From: a virus
Reading direction: 5' to 3' (one strand)
Virus record (IMG/VR): IMGVR_UViG_3300008107_007977
Location: 1-47,257 of that record
DNA: 47,257 bases
Under the pieces are notes generated by a model that searched no databases, was not told where the DNA came from, and saw only the letters and a list, made by a program, of their open reading frames with translations. The position numbers were made by a program, and so were the translations under genes. Below, piece by piece: positions 17,398 through 26,683 of this stretch. The stretch's first letter is position 1. Every line of letters begins with the position of its first letter.

Positions 17398-17780
17398 TAC
17401 TCATAAATTTTAGGATTTTGCTTCCCATAATTCCTCATTATAACACCAGCAACGCTATTTGCTTCATTCTCAAAGTCACTGCCAGTTTCGCCAGCATTTC
17501 GGGTTAAAATTCCCTTCAAGTTTTGCTGATGATGAACCATTTCGTGAGCCAAAGTGCGAAGCACGTCAGCTAGGTGACGACCACCTGTATTTAAATAGAT
17601 TTTCTTTTCGCTTGGACTATACCCACCGAAACTTTTGTTTTCAATTGCAACGTTTTTGTCTGGGATCAACTCAAGTGCAGGCATTTCTTCAAGTTGCAGG
17701 AAGTCGCGAACATAGTTCATAAAGTCATCTATGTGCTCGGTCTTTTCTTCTTCCTTCAGGTACTGTTTGAACTTCAACAT
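17397..17780 (-). CDS. Small HExxH zinc metallopeptidase-like protein
   Basis: The 127-residue protein carries LAHEMVHHQQ, in which His79-Glu80-x-x-His83 is a gluzincin-type zinc site, followed by FENEANSVAG (Glu104 or Glu106 as a third ligand). The fold resembles the minimal metallopeptidase cores seen in phages. The target is unknown; virion maturation or processing of a host protein are possibilities. Its first 56 nt overlap the end of the upstream gene, which carries a second HExxH motif. Confidence 0.7.
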   Translation of the reverse strand: MLKFKQYLKEEEKTEHIDDFMNYVRDFLQLEEMPALELIPDKNVAIENKSFGGYSPSEKKIYLNTGGRHLADVLRTLAHEMVHHQQNLKGILTRNAGETGSDFENEANSVAGVIMRNYGKQNPKIYE

Positions 17781-18387
17781 TGAGTTTATAAACCTTTTTT
17801 AAGAATTTTTTCCAAACTTTAGGATCGGCAGTACGAAAGTGCATACGATACATAAAGATCGCTTCGCTTTCTCGCCAACCTATTTTATGGGCTGCTCTTA
17901 ATTTATTTATATTCAATCTTTCGGCTTGAGTTTCGTATGCATGAGCGTCCAATTCGTCTGGATTCCCATAATACATCGCCTTCAATTTATGCTGTTTTGG
18001 TTTAGGTTTATACTCTTTCTGTATGAGCCAATGACGCCCTCTTTGCTGATGTTTATGGCGATACTCATGATGAATAGCCCGAACAATCTTTATCGCTAGG
18101 TTTTTAGCGCCCTTTTGAGTTATGATCGCCTTTTTAACTTCTTTTGGAAAGTTTAATTGAATGTATATGTGTTCGGGGATAATATCCCGTATTCGATAAC
18201 AATAATGACCGTTTACAATTACATTATGATCTGGATAGTATTCTTCGTCAAATCGACCTGAAGAAAAACAAACAATGTACTTCTTAAAGGCAGCATTTAA
18301 CTCGCGGATCATAGAGGGAATATGCTTTTCGCCGACCCAATTTTCGGCAAGAGCAAAAACCTTCTTTTCGATCCGCTCTAACTTCAT
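17725..18387 (-). CDS. Second HExxH metallopeptidase-like phage protein
   Basis: The 220-residue protein has AIHHEYRHKHQ at about 105-114 (His107-Glu108-x-x-His111) and a downstream PDELDAHAYETQAERL (about 143-158) that could give the third metal ligand. The C-terminus is basic and aromatic. It directly precedes, and overlaps by 56 nt, the smaller HExxH gene, so the pair may act together. Its ATG overlaps the stop of helicase 41 by 4 nt. No known substrate can be named. Confidence 0.65.
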   Translation of the reverse strand: MKLERIEKKVFALAENWVGEKHIPSMIRELNAAFKKYIVCFSSGRFDEEYYPDHNVIVNGHYCYRIRDIIPEHIYIQLNFPKEVKKAIITQKGAKNLAIKIVRAIHHEYRHKHQQRGRHWLIQKEYKPKPKQHKLKAMYYGNPDELDAHAYETQAERLNINKLRAAHKIGWRESEAIFMYRMHFRTADPKVWKKFLKKVYKLNVEVQTVPEGRRKDRAHR

Positions 18388-19769
18388 ACCTTGATGCCGC
18401 TAAACTTGTTCTTTGGTTTCTCGTATGACCCGCCGCGATCTAACTCTTGCCCAGAGTCAGCCAAGGTAGTTTGAGCAGCAGCCTCTACGTCGTATAGTTT
18501 CATCTTGGAACGATCAACTCCCACAACGAACCTTTTATTTAGGGTCGGGTCGTTATAACGATTCTTCAACTGCTTCACCATAATGTGATTCAGTTTTTCT
18601 AATTCCTCAGAAGTGATAAGCGCAAACATAAAGTCAGCCGTCGCAGGGAGACCGAACGACTCTGAAGTATCTTCCAAGCCAGGATCGGTATTGGTATAAC
18701 CTGAACGAGTCGTTTGAGTAGCCGAAACGATCGGAACCTTAAACTCAACTGCCAAGCCGCGAAGTTCCTCGGCGATGGCTTTAATGTAAGAATACGAGTT
18801 TACGTTAGCGCCATGTTTCAGACGAGCAGAGGCGCAAATATTCAAATAGTCGATGAATACGATATCTGGCTTGAAGTTCTTTTTGATTGCCAATTCATTC
18901 AACAGAGTACGGAAGTGAATAGAACCTGCCGATGCCGTCGGGTATTCTTTAATGATCAACTTACCCTTGATGTTCTCTTTAATACGAGAGATCTTTCTTT
19001 CGTAAGTATCTTTCGGAAGATTGGCAAGGTCATCAAGTTTGACGTTAAGAAGATTCGCGTCAATGCGCTCGGCGATTTTTTCTTCAGCCATTTCAAGGGT
19101 AATGTATAGAACGTTATAGTTCTGACTCAACGCACCTGCTGCCACATGGCACATGAACAAAGACTTACCGACACCTGTACCAGCAAGTGCAATATTCAAA
19201 GTCTTGGTTGGCAATCCACCCTTTGTAATGCGATTGAAGAAGTCAAGATCAAACGGAATGCGCTTTTCAACTTGATGATAAAAGTCAAATCGCTTTGACG
19301 CATCTTCAATATAGTCGTGACCGATATTAGGATCGAAGGATACTGAAAGCGCATCTGAAAGAATTTTAGGAATTGCGCCTTTAGTCTTGTCGCTCTTTTC
19401 ATCAAGAATATGAATAGACTCAAGAATAGCATTATGAAGTGCTTTCTCTTGACAAAACTTTTCGGTCAGTTCAATAAGCCATTCAAGTTTACTTGAGTCA
19501 TCACTCGCTTGAAGATTATCAATCAATTCATTTGATTGACGGAAATCTTCTTCGAATAAATTATCTCTCTGCGTAAGAGAGATATTGATGGCTTCAAACG
19601 AAGGAAGATTATTATACTTTAGAACATAACTCTGAACTTCTTCAAAAACGATCTTTTCAATTCTTTCTTGAAAGTACTCGCTTTTTAGAAACGGAAGGGT
19701 TTTTCTTACGAACTGCTCGTTTTTGAACAGGTTCTTCAATATAATCTGTTCGATCTTCGTCAAATTCAT
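18384..19769 (-). CDS. 41: Replicative DNA helicase (T4 gp41 family, DnaB-like)
   Basis: The 461-residue protein aligns along its length with T4 gp41: an N-terminal LKSEYFQ segment, SFDPNIGHDYIEDA, FNRITKGGLPTKTLN, Walker A GTGVGKS (197-203), VLYITLEMAEEKIAERIDANLL, the Walker B region DIVFIDYLNICAS and GLPATADFMFALI. It is the hexameric 5'-3' replicative helicase that unwinds the fork and works with primase. The order UvsX, a small protein, then 41 follows the T4 layout. The ATG at 19769 places the conserved N-terminus correctly, although it lies 113 nt inside the preceding gene. Confidence 0.95.
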   Translation of the reverse strand: MNLTKIEQIILKNLFKNEQFVRKTLPFLKSEYFQERIEKIVFEEVQSYVLKYNNLPSFEAINISLTQRDNLFEEDFRQSNELIDNLQASDDSSKLEWLIELTEKFCQEKALHNAILESIHILDEKSDKTKGAIPKILSDALSVSFDPNIGHDYIEDASKRFDFYHQVEKRIPFDLDFFNRITKGGLPTKTLNIALAGTGVGKSLFMCHVAAGALSQNYNVLYITLEMAEEKIAERIDANLLNVKLDDLANLPKDTYERKISRIKENIKGKLIIKEYPTASAGSIHFRTLLNELAIKKNFKPDIVFIDYLNICASARLKHGANVNSYSYIKAIAEELRGLAVEFKVPIVSATQTTRSGYTNTDPGLEDTSESFGLPATADFMFALITSEELEKLNHIMVKQLKNRYNDPTLNKRFVVGVDRSKMKLYDVEAAAQTTLADSGQELDRGGSYEKPKNKFSGIKV

Positions 19770-20157
19770 TATCTACTCCCCTCAACTCTTGTTCTAAAGA
19801 TTTCATTCTGTCGTCGGCTGCCTTAATTGCATCTTCAAGAACAACCAATAAAATGTCACCAGTTATTTTATTAAATCCTTCATCAAGAGTCAAGTCGCGT
19901 TTAAATTTACTGGGCTGTTGAATAACATCAACATCAAAAGTGGCTTTCGCTGAACCGTCTGGTAAAGTCTCACCAACTTTAATTGCGCCAATAGAGAATA
20001 CAACATCTTTGTACTTACCTTTAAGAATTTTAAAGGCAGCGACATGATTTTCATTTTGATATAGTTTATCGTCAGAGTAGATTTCATAAAATCTTCCTCT
20101 ACGATATTTGTAATCGCGATACCACGTATTGAATTTGTCACGAAGATTATTCAGCAT
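19657..20157 (-). CDS. Conserved hypothetical protein between uvsX and 41
   Basis: ATG at 20157 is chosen because AAGGA lies 8 nt upstream; an ATG 21 nt earlier is possible. The 166-residue protein begins MLNNLRDKFNTWYRDYKYRRGRFYEIY and contains a KYKDVVFSIGAIKVGE strand region and DEGFNKITGDILLVVLEDAI. The tail is acidic then basic. It overlaps the end of uvsX by 11 nt and the start of 41 by 113 nt, a long out-of-phase overlap. Position alone suggests a replication or recombination accessory. No family is recognised. Confidence 0.7.
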   Translation of the reverse strand: MLNNLRDKFNTWYRDYKYRRGRFYEIYSDDKLYQNENHVAAFKILKGKYKDVVFSIGAIKVGETLPDGSAKATFDVDVIQQPSKFKRDLTLDEGFNKITGDILLVVLEDAIKAADDRMKSLEQELRGVDNEFDEDRTDYIEEPVQKRAVRKKNPSVSKKRVLSRKN

Positions 20158-21205
20158 CTTCCTGTTCCTTAACAACATCTAGGTTGCCAGCAACTGCTGA
20201 ACTGAATTGATAGTTTTTACGAATCCATTCCTTAAAGGCATCATCAGCAAGAATGCTATCCCAGAATTCAGGACATTCGGTGTCAGCCAAACGCCACTTC
20301 TTCGCATCAACTTCACCAGTGCCAGTATTGACCTTTGCGTACCAACCGACATTTGGCTTGGTGACGTGACCAGATTCTAGAGCCATTTCAAGAAGACCGC
20401 TATACTTGCTAATGCCACCGTCAAAACGAACAGTAACAGGAATCTTTGCCTTCTCTCTAACATATCGAGACTTTTCAACATTAATAATAAAATTGTACCC
20501 AATGAGATCTTGTCCATCTTTTTCCTGCTGGCGTCCGAGAATATAAATGTTATCAGCCGAGTAATAGGAACCTGTTCCGCCACCGACGATGTCTTTTGGA
20601 TACAAACCGATTTCCTTATAGGTGTGGTTGACTACAACCATCGGAATGTCCTTCAAGGTGAGGTGTGGGGTCACCATACGGAACAGGGATTTTATTTGCT
20701 TTGCGCGACTCATATCAGCAACTGACTTCTGATCTAGCGCGTCCTCAACTTCTTTCTTAGAAGCAAGGTTGCCGATAGAATCGATGACGATCATAACACG
20801 TTCGCCGCGCTCGATCTGAGTCAACTGCTGCATAATATCAAACTTCAATTGTTCAACATCCGTAATCGGAGTGTGAACAACGCGATCAGTGTCGATACCA
20901 AACGAAGTGAAATAGTTTTGCGGAGTACCGAACTCTGAATCATAGAAAAGAACAACTGAATCGGGATACTTATCTTGGTATGCCTTTACCATCAAAAGAC
21001 TGAATGCAGTTTTGAAGTGCTTTGAAGGACCAGCCCACATGGTGAGACCAGGAGTGAAACCACCATCAAGGTCGCCAGAGAACGCAACGTTCACGACTGG
21101 AATCTTTGTTTGAATCATGTCCTTTGCAGCAAAGAACTTGGAACGAGCAAGAATTGCAGAATCCTTAATCGTCGAATTTTTCTTAATCTTATCAAGTAAA
21201 CTCAT
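20147..21205 (-). CDS. uvsX: UvsX RecA-like recombinase
   Basis: The 352-residue protein matches T4 UvsX. It has GDLDGGFTPGLTMWAGPSKHFKT with the non-canonical Walker A (residues 59-66), FYDSEFGTPQNYF, VMIVIDSIGNLASKKEVEDAL for the Walker B region and GGGTGSYYSAD for the DNA-binding L2 area. It catalyses homologous strand exchange in recombination-dependent replication. AAGGAGAGA sits just before the ATG, 13 nt after the polymerase stop. Confidence 0.95.
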   Translation of the reverse strand: MSLLDKIKKNSTIKDSAILARSKFFAAKDMIQTKIPVVNVAFSGDLDGGFTPGLTMWAGPSKHFKTAFSLLMVKAYQDKYPDSVVLFYDSEFGTPQNYFTSFGIDTDRVVHTPITDVEQLKFDIMQQLTQIERGERVMIVIDSIGNLASKKEVEDALDQKSVADMSRAKQIKSLFRMVTPHLTLKDIPMVVVNHTYKEIGLYPKDIVGGGTGSYYSADNIYILGRQQEKDGQDLIGYNFIINVEKSRYVREKAKIPVTVRFDGGISKYSGLLEMALESGHVTKPNVGWYAKVNTGTGEVDAKKWRLADTECPEFWDSILADDAFKEWIRKNYQFSSAVAGNLDVVKEQEDAE

Positions 21206-21217
21206 TTGTATCTCTCC

Positions 21218-23770
21218 TTATGAGAAGAAGTCATCTAGGGAATTTGTTTTCTCGCTTTTCCAATTAATACTATTCAACACAATAGTCAATGGGTCAAGAA
21301 ATGATTTCTGGAATTGAGTATCATAATCTAGATACGGTCCCAAGTCAAATTCTTTTGGGATAGTTGTTAGGAACGAGATCACACTACACTGTAATGGATT
21401 TGGTTCTTTTACATAAAGGAATTTGATCTTTTCGCCTTCTTTGATTTCTTGATACTTCTTTTCAAGACCCTTTGAACGGATCGCATTATTAAAAATAAGC
21501 GCACCCTTAACATGAATTGGTGTACCTTTCGCATAAACACTATTTTTGTCAGCATATTCTTTTACACCATTCACTGATCGTGGAAACGCAATATCTTCAA
21601 CAGGCAACGATTTAAAATGTCGACGGAAATCTGCAATGAACTGAATCAAAGCGTCTTGATCTTTTGTAAGAATAACTTCAAACGCTTCTTTAATCTTTTC
21701 ACGACAAGCGTTCGGCGTTGATGACTTAACTGCTTCAAGACCCATGATCTTCAATTTAGGCTTCTTGTATTCAACGCCTTCGTTATTATACACGTTGATC
21801 AAATATCTTTTCTTCGCAGTCCAGATTGCTTTATCCGCAAGAGCCTCGCGCTTCATCTTCATCTTCTGCGCATAAGCATTTACATATTCAGACAACTGTT
21901 GATACGAAGAATCAATATATGGCTGAAGTTTCTGTTCACAAAACTGATCCATCGCACGAATGATCTTAAGACGATCAACCTTATCAATATTTGGAATAGA
22001 CTTTTTAATCATCGGACCAAGATTCAAGTAGATTGAATCGGTATCAGAAGCAATTACATAATCAGCATTTCGCGTTTTAAGAATCTTATTGATGTAATCG
22101 TTAAGTTGATTTTCAATCCAACGAATTGATAACTGACCGCTCAAAGTAATCGCTTCAGCAATACGAATATCAAAGAAACGGAAGTACTGATTACCGATAG
22201 CACCGTAAGCAGAATTCAGCGTAACCTTTTTAGCCAACTGAATGTTATTGAACTTTGCTATTTGCTTTTCAAGTTCGCGTTTCTCAGATTCAGAGACAGA
22301 CTTCTCAAGCAACTTCTTTGCTTCCGTAGCCTTGTTCTTATACATGGCGCGATCTTCATACATGCGCTCCATGATTTCAGACAAGAATCCTTGCTTACTG
22401 ATATCAAACAACTGACCGTTTGGAGTCAGAGTTACTTTCAGTTTTTTCAAATCGGCTGTTGGAATATTACCAGCGAGTAATGAATCAACATTGATCTTAC
22501 TACCATACGCTGCCATATAATTGCGCATGTCTGGCGTATAGTCTTTCGGTTCAATGAGCATCTCTGGCGAAAGATTATATTGCATGATCAAGTGAGGATA
22601 CAGACTGTTCAAGTCAAACGATGCAACCCATTCATGCATACCAAGGATCGGATCCTTAACGAACGCACCAGCATATTGACTATCCTTCGCTGAGTTTTTG
22701 CGAGGAGGAATAACCATATGCTTGGCTTTAAGGGTATTGTATGTGATCGTATCCCACATTCTTACCTGCGAGAATACGTCATCATAGTTTACCTTGGCGT
22801 CATATGCCAGAGTCATCGCCAGTTCAATCAATCGAATTTTATCTTCAAGTTTCTGAACAAGTTCTACGTCGCGAATATTATACTCGATGAACTTCTGATA
22901 ATCCAAACGATACAATTGATGCAGATTTTCGTATTCAGAATAATCGAGTTTACGTTCACCTAATTCAACGCTGCAGATATGATCGAGTTTGTATGACTCT
23001 TGGTTTGGATTTGACGAATACTTACGATACAATTCGTAATAGTCAAGAATGGCAATACCCATCAAGTCATAACAAACTTGAACCTTACCTCTGAAGTTTA
23101 CTTCGCTTGAAGAAACTTTACCCCATGGAGAAAGTTTCAACGCCTTATCCTCGCCAAAAAGGCGAGTGATGCGCTTTACGAGATAAGGGAAGTCGAAGAA
23201 GCGAACGTTCCAGCCACTCACAATATCAGGATAATATAAAGTCCACTTGTCGATGAACTTTTCAATCAGTTCAAATTCATCCTGACATTTGATATACTCT
23301 GTATTCTCAAATGTATTATTGAACTCACCACAACCAAAGACATAGTTGCGACCATTCATTCCAAGAGTGATTGCTGTAACTTCTTCGTTTGCTTTACTTG
23401 GTTCAGGGAAGCCATTCTCAGAACCCACCTCAATGTCGATATATGCAACGCAGATATGAGTCAAGTCCCAATCAATTTCCTCTGGGAAGATATCTGAGAT
23501 AAAAGCATATTCAAAACGGTTTGATCCATAAATTTCAAAGTTGTTTACATCTTTGAATTCTTCTATAAACGATCTGGCTTCGCGAATAGATTTGAATGTC
23601 TTTTCTTCAACATACTCTTTGTTTAGAGTTTGCCATTTGGTCGGTGTTTGAGACTTCACATACAACTTTGGATTGTAGTGAACTTTTTTGCGGAATCGTT
23701 TACCGTCTTTAATTCCGCGAAACAACACATTGTCGCCTATAAGGGCGACATTAGTGTAGAATGCACTCAT
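21218..23770 (-). CDS. 43: DNA polymerase, family B (T4 gp43)
   Basis: The 850-residue protein (T4 gp43 is about 900) contains the 3'-5' exonuclease motif YIDIEV (Asp112, Glu114), polymerase motif A DLNSLYPHLI at about 384-393, motif B KKVTLNSAYGAIGN and motif C SDTDSIYL at about 573-580. The C-terminus ends in SLDDFF, a typical clamp-binding tail of T4-like polymerases. It is the replicative polymerase. The next upstream start lies 4 nt inside, indicating coupling. Confidence 0.97.
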   Translation of the reverse strand: MSAFYTNVALIGDNVLFRGIKDGKRFRKKVHYNPKLYVKSQTPTKWQTLNKEYVEEKTFKSIREARSFIEEFKDVNNFEIYGSNRFEYAFISDIFPEEIDWDLTHICVAYIDIEVGSENGFPEPSKANEEVTAITLGMNGRNYVFGCGEFNNTFENTEYIKCQDEFELIEKFIDKWTLYYPDIVSGWNVRFFDFPYLVKRITRLFGEDKALKLSPWGKVSSSEVNFRGKVQVCYDLMGIAILDYYELYRKYSSNPNQESYKLDHICSVELGERKLDYSEYENLHQLYRLDYQKFIEYNIRDVELVQKLEDKIRLIELAMTLAYDAKVNYDDVFSQVRMWDTITYNTLKAKHMVIPPRKNSAKDSQYAGAFVKDPILGMHEWVASFDLNSLYPHLIMQYNLSPEMLIEPKDYTPDMRNYMAAYGSKINVDSLLAGNIPTADLKKLKVTLTPNGQLFDISKQGFLSEIMERMYEDRAMYKNKATEAKKLLEKSVSESEKRELEKQIAKFNNIQLAKKVTLNSAYGAIGNQYFRFFDIRIAEAITLSGQLSIRWIENQLNDYINKILKTRNADYVIASDTDSIYLNLGPMIKKSIPNIDKVDRLKIIRAMDQFCEQKLQPYIDSSYQQLSEYVNAYAQKMKMKREALADKAIWTAKKRYLINVYNNEGVEYKKPKLKIMGLEAVKSSTPNACREKIKEAFEVILTKDQDALIQFIADFRRHFKSLPVEDIAFPRSVNGVKEYADKNSVYAKGTPIHVKGALIFNNAIRSKGLEKKYQEIKEGEKIKFLYVKEPNPLQCSVISFLTTIPKEFDLGPYLDYDTQFQKSFLDPLTIVLNSINWKSEKTNSLDDFFS

Positions 23771-24060
23771 ACGATCAATTGTTTAGGAGGGGTGACGATT
23801 CCACCGAACATTGAGCTGTAAGTGTTTTTAACTTCGTCCGTTGGGTTACCCATTGTGACTACGTTACTCAGTCCTATTGAAACGAGCCTCTCGCCCTCTA
23901 TCAGACTACACCAAGGCATGAAGCCAAACGTGAAACCGTCTTGTGATGGGCGAATAACAATTGCTAGCGGATTCTTTAATGTGATGAGCGTTTCATCTTC
24001 AAGAGTTACCTCACCAATAATCTCTTCACCTGTAATTAATTTAAGAATTTTAATATTCAT
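23767..24060 (-). CDS. Sm-like (LSm-fold) phage protein
   Basis: The start at 24060 is preferred because AGGA lies 7 nt upstream; the ATG at 24066 would be too close to it. The 97-residue protein reads MNIKILKLITGEEIIGEV, then LITLKNPLAIVI, a strand pattern typical of Sm-like barrels. Sm-like proteins of cyanophage origin are known. Such proteins may bind RNA as rings. Sitting just before the polymerase start, it could influence translation or RNA stability. The motif match is by pattern only. Confidence 0.65.
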   Translation of the reverse strand: MNIKILKLITGEEIIGEVTLEDETLITLKNPLAIVIRPSQDGFTFGFMPWCSLIEGERLVSIGLSNVVTMGNPTDEVKNTYSSMFGGIVTPPKQLIV

Positions 24061-24331
24061 TTTCATTTCCTGTTTTTCTTTGTTTGGACATTGCCTTCCA
24101 TCTCCTTACAGTAGGAGTGGTTTCAACTTCCTCTGGCGTCTCTATTATAACTCTTTCGTAACCGTCAAGCAAGGTTTTTTCCTTTATACTTCTCGGTAAA
24201 TTGTTACAATAAAACACATCGTTGTGCATTGTCCAGGTATCTTTTCCAACTTTAAGATACCAACCCTGAAACTCTTTGATTTTTATTTCGTTGCGAGCGA
24301 AGTAATCGCGCAACTCAGAAAGAGAGTGCAT
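24050..24331 (-). CDS. Conserved hypothetical protein
   Basis: The 93-residue protein starts MHSLSELRDYFARNE, followed by FQGWYLKVGKDTWTMHNDVFYCNNLPRS and a Glu-rich, then Lys/Arg-rich tail. It overlaps the Sm-like gene start by 11 nt, and its ATG shares a base with the upstream stop. The aromatic-rich middle suggests a small globular domain. No family is recognised. Confidence 0.6.
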   Translation of the reverse strand: MHSLSELRDYFARNEIKIKEFQGWYLKVGKDTWTMHNDVFYCNNLPRSIKEKTLLDGYERVIIETPEEVETTPTVRRWKAMSKQRKTGNENEY

Positions 24332-24537
24332 TATTCACCATCAGATGCGTCGCGATTCTCTGACGATTGTCGCTTCATCTTGAATCCAACATGATTAGCA
24401 TGAGCAGCCATCATTGCTCGACGAAGATCACCACGTGCATGTTGATCACCAGTCCAGCCATAAACTTGACCCATTGTAAGCATACGCTTGATGCTGCGTG
24501 GGAGTTTAGCGTTAAAAAAATCACTACGATTAGCCAT
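24331..24537 (-). CDS. Small conserved T4-like phage protein
   Basis: The 68-residue protein starts MANRSDFFNAKLPRSIKRML. This beginning, with AAHANHVGFK further on, is familiar from small conserved proteins of marine T4-like phages. It is basic and probably helical. It sits in the small-gene run before the polymerase. The role is unknown. Confidence 0.65.
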   Translation of the reverse strand: MANRSDFFNAKLPRSIKRMLTMGQVYGWTGDQHARGDLRRAMMAAHANHVGFKMKRQSSENRDASDGE

Positions 24538-25126
24538 TTAATTCACCTTTATCAATTATCATTAAAATACTGTCGTTCTTTTCGTCAGTTTGACGAAGGT
24601 CGAACACTTTAATACATTTTTGCAATTCACTTGGTACTGCATCTGATAGCTGACGCAACCAACTGTACTCAACAATGTCCTCAATACACATTATACCATT
24701 ATCTGACAATTTACTCAAATAATTTTTTACACAAAACAACATTGTATCTAAAGTATGGGGACCATCATCGATGATGATATCAAAGTAGTCGTCTTTAAAA
24801 AGGTTTAATGTTTCATTTTTGTAAGCATCACCAACAATTTCAATTATTCTTGACTGATGATCCAATTTGTCACAGTGTTTGATATCAATTCCAACAACTG
24901 TTGCTTCAGGAAAGTAATCTCTCCACAACAGATGTGAACCGCCAGTATACACTCCTATCTCAAGAATGTTTTTTGTTAGTCGGAATCGTTTGAACAATTC
25001 ACCATATGCACTTTCAACATATGAGTGTTTTTTATCCACCCAAGTGCATATCGTGTTGTCTGTAGAAAATTTATCTGTGTCGTATTTGTTTGTGCGACAC
25101 AATTCAAGTAGTTCAGTACTATTCAT
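24530..25126 (-). CDS. Class I SAM-dependent methyltransferase
   Basis: The 198-residue protein shows the SAM-binding core: NILEIGVYTGGSHLLW (motif I), VVGIDIKH (acidic ribose loop), FDIIIDDGPHTLDTM and a strand NGIMCIEDI. The arrangement resembles sugar or macrolide O-methyltransferases of the TylF/MycE type. Together with the four downstream glycosyltransferase-like genes it probably modifies a glycan. It overlaps the downstream and upstream genes by 8 nt each. Confidence 0.75.
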   Translation of the reverse strand: MNSTELLELCRTNKYDTDKFSTDNTICTWVDKKHSYVESAYGELFKRFRLTKNILEIGVYTGGSHLLWRDYFPEATVVGIDIKHCDKLDHQSRIIEIVGDAYKNETLNLFKDDYFDIIIDDGPHTLDTMLFCVKNYLSKLSDNGIMCIEDIVEYSWLRQLSDAVPSELQKCIKVFDLRQTDEKNDSILMIIDKGELNG

Positions 25127-25838
25127 TTAGTGCCTTCTCGCAACGAGCCCAAAACATTTCTTGATTACCTGGATGAGCAATTTGGAAATTATGATAATAA
25201 AGGGGACCATGTTCTTCTGTCCCGAATGTTGTGCCAATACCATAAACTGGCATACCATCTTTCAACGCCCAATGTGGGTTTTGATCTTTTTCCCATCCAT
25301 ATTTGTGAGGCGCTTTATCGTAAGAAAGTGGCATAACAAGTTCAACAGGCATATTCGCAGCCTCTGCAAGCCAAGTATATTCTTCGGCAACATCAGATCG
25401 CATAGTTTCCTGAGCAGATGGTTTCCCAATTTTCAAAAAAGTTTCTCGAGAAAGAGCGATAGCAGAAGGGGCAGCAAATAGATGTTGATCGTTCTCAATA
25501 TGATTTGAACGTTGAACATTTCCAATAATTTTTCCTGCTGCAGCCTGTTCAAGATAGTAATCAATCGAATGTTCGCTTAATGGAATACAATCAATATCAA
25601 GAATTAAAATTACGTCATGATCCAACTCTTGTTTAATTTGAGCTGAGGACATATAATCTGGCGCAGCGCCATTAACAGTCCAAAAATAATCAATAAACTG
25701 ACCATGAGTTGGTTGACCTTTTACTTGATATAGAGGCACTTTAGATTTGTTGAATTTTTCAACAACTGCTCTTTGCAGTTCTGGTGTTTTATCCAGAATG
25801 TTGCCCATAAAGTAAGTTACGATACATGGATTTTTCAT
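25119..25838 (-). CDS. Glycosyltransferase-like protein with DxD motif
   Basis: The 239-residue protein has VILILDIDCIPLSEHS, with Asp81-x-Asp83 as the metal-binding DxD of GT-A enzymes, then AAAGKIIGNVQRSNHIEN and a C-terminal PLYYHNFQIAHPGNQEMFW. It is homologous to the smaller protein encoded at 26658..27284, but only this copy keeps the DxD. It probably transfers a sugar to a phage or host glycan. It overlaps the next gene by 4 nt. Confidence 0.65.
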   Translation of the reverse strand: MKNPCIVTYFMGNILDKTPELQRAVVEKFNKSKVPLYQVKGQPTHGQFIDYFWTVNGAAPDYMSSAQIKQELDHDVILILDIDCIPLSEHSIDYYLEQAAAGKIIGNVQRSNHIENDQHLFAAPSAIALSRETFLKIGKPSAQETMRSDVAEEYTWLAEAANMPVELVMPLSYDKAPHKYGWEKDQNPHWALKDGMPVYGIGTTFGTEEHGPLYYHNFQIAHPGNQEMFWARCEKALNE

Positions 25839-26683
25839 TTTGTACTCTCTAGTTTGTCTATTTCAGAAGAAAGATCAATCGTTAATTGATCATAGAATTT
25901 TTTGCGGGCTTGCAAAACTACATCATTAACTCTATGGTGAATGCCTCTATCGGCTTGATGATCTGATGCGGTCAAACGTCTTTGAATATTTTTCTTTCTT
26001 TTCAAAAATGATTCGGTGTATGGCGAAAGATTCATATGGCAAATTGCCAATTGATCTGTTGCTCTAGTTAAATCCCAAAAATGTCTACCGACAGAATATA
26101 CTGACGTGCCCAAATAATCAACATTATAGTTGTGAATACTTCTCATCCAACGAGTGTTTAGAATAACTCCCTCAGGCTTCTGTTGTTCAAAAACTTGGAA
26201 AGATTTGCCGCGATGTGGGTGCGGGTAATCTGACTTGTAGTGAACACCATGATGGCGCTGCTTTAACAAAGAAATTTCTGAATCAGGTTCAACATTCTCA
26301 TGTTCAGGTAAATCGTTCATTAGATGACACGGTATCAACACTTGTCGATTCATTTTAAAATTATCAAGGAACGATAAATCTCCAATTAAAAACTCTGTTG
26401 CATTTAAAGTTGTAATCCAACTGCCAGGAAATTCTTCAAGAAGATCTTTTTCAATTTTAGTTAAGACAACATCCCATAAAAAATTACTAACTTCTTTTTG
26501 TGTTACTTTATAATACCGCCAATGTGGAACGAACTTTTTGTAAAGTTCATATGTGTTATCATCGGAGTTATCATCACAATTAAAGTCAACAATAACTCCA
26601 AGATCAAACTTTTTTGCAGTGTGTGGTAGCCACCACTGCAGCATGTAGTGCTCAGTATCAGTGCTCAATACTACGATCTTCAT
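25835..26683 (-). CDS. Putative glycosyltransferase (GT-A-like)
   Basis: The 282-residue protein begins MKIVVLSTDTEHYMLQWWLPHTAKKFDLGVIVDFNC, like glycosyltransferases that handle 'elsewhere' targets (family 2 or 92-like). WITTLNATEFLIG and a Ser/His-rich HHGVHYKSDYPHPHRGK follow. The C-terminus is rich in His and Arg. It lies between two related glycosyltransferase-like genes, which supports a sugar-transfer role, although no clear DxD is seen. Confidence 0.55.
   Translation of the reverse strand: MKIVVLSTDTEHYMLQWWLPHTAKKFDLGVIVDFNCDDNSDDNTYELYKKFVPHWRYYKVTQKEVSNFLWDVVLTKIEKDLLEEFPGSWITTLNATEFLIGDLSFLDNFKMNRQVLIPCHLMNDLPEHENVEPDSEISLLKQRHHGVHYKSDYPHPHRGKSFQVFEQQKPEGVILNTRWMRSIHNYNVDYLGTSVYSVGRHFWDLTRATDQLAICHMNLSPYTESFLKRKKNIQRRLTASDHQADRGIHHRVNDVVLQARKKFYDQLTIDLSSEIDKLESTK

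Noticed and set aside
17904-17911. Exact TATAAATA late promoter inside the second HExxH gene
   Set aside because: It is in coding sequence 124 nt from the next start, and its codons (NINK) explain it, so it may be chance; kept out of the feature list.
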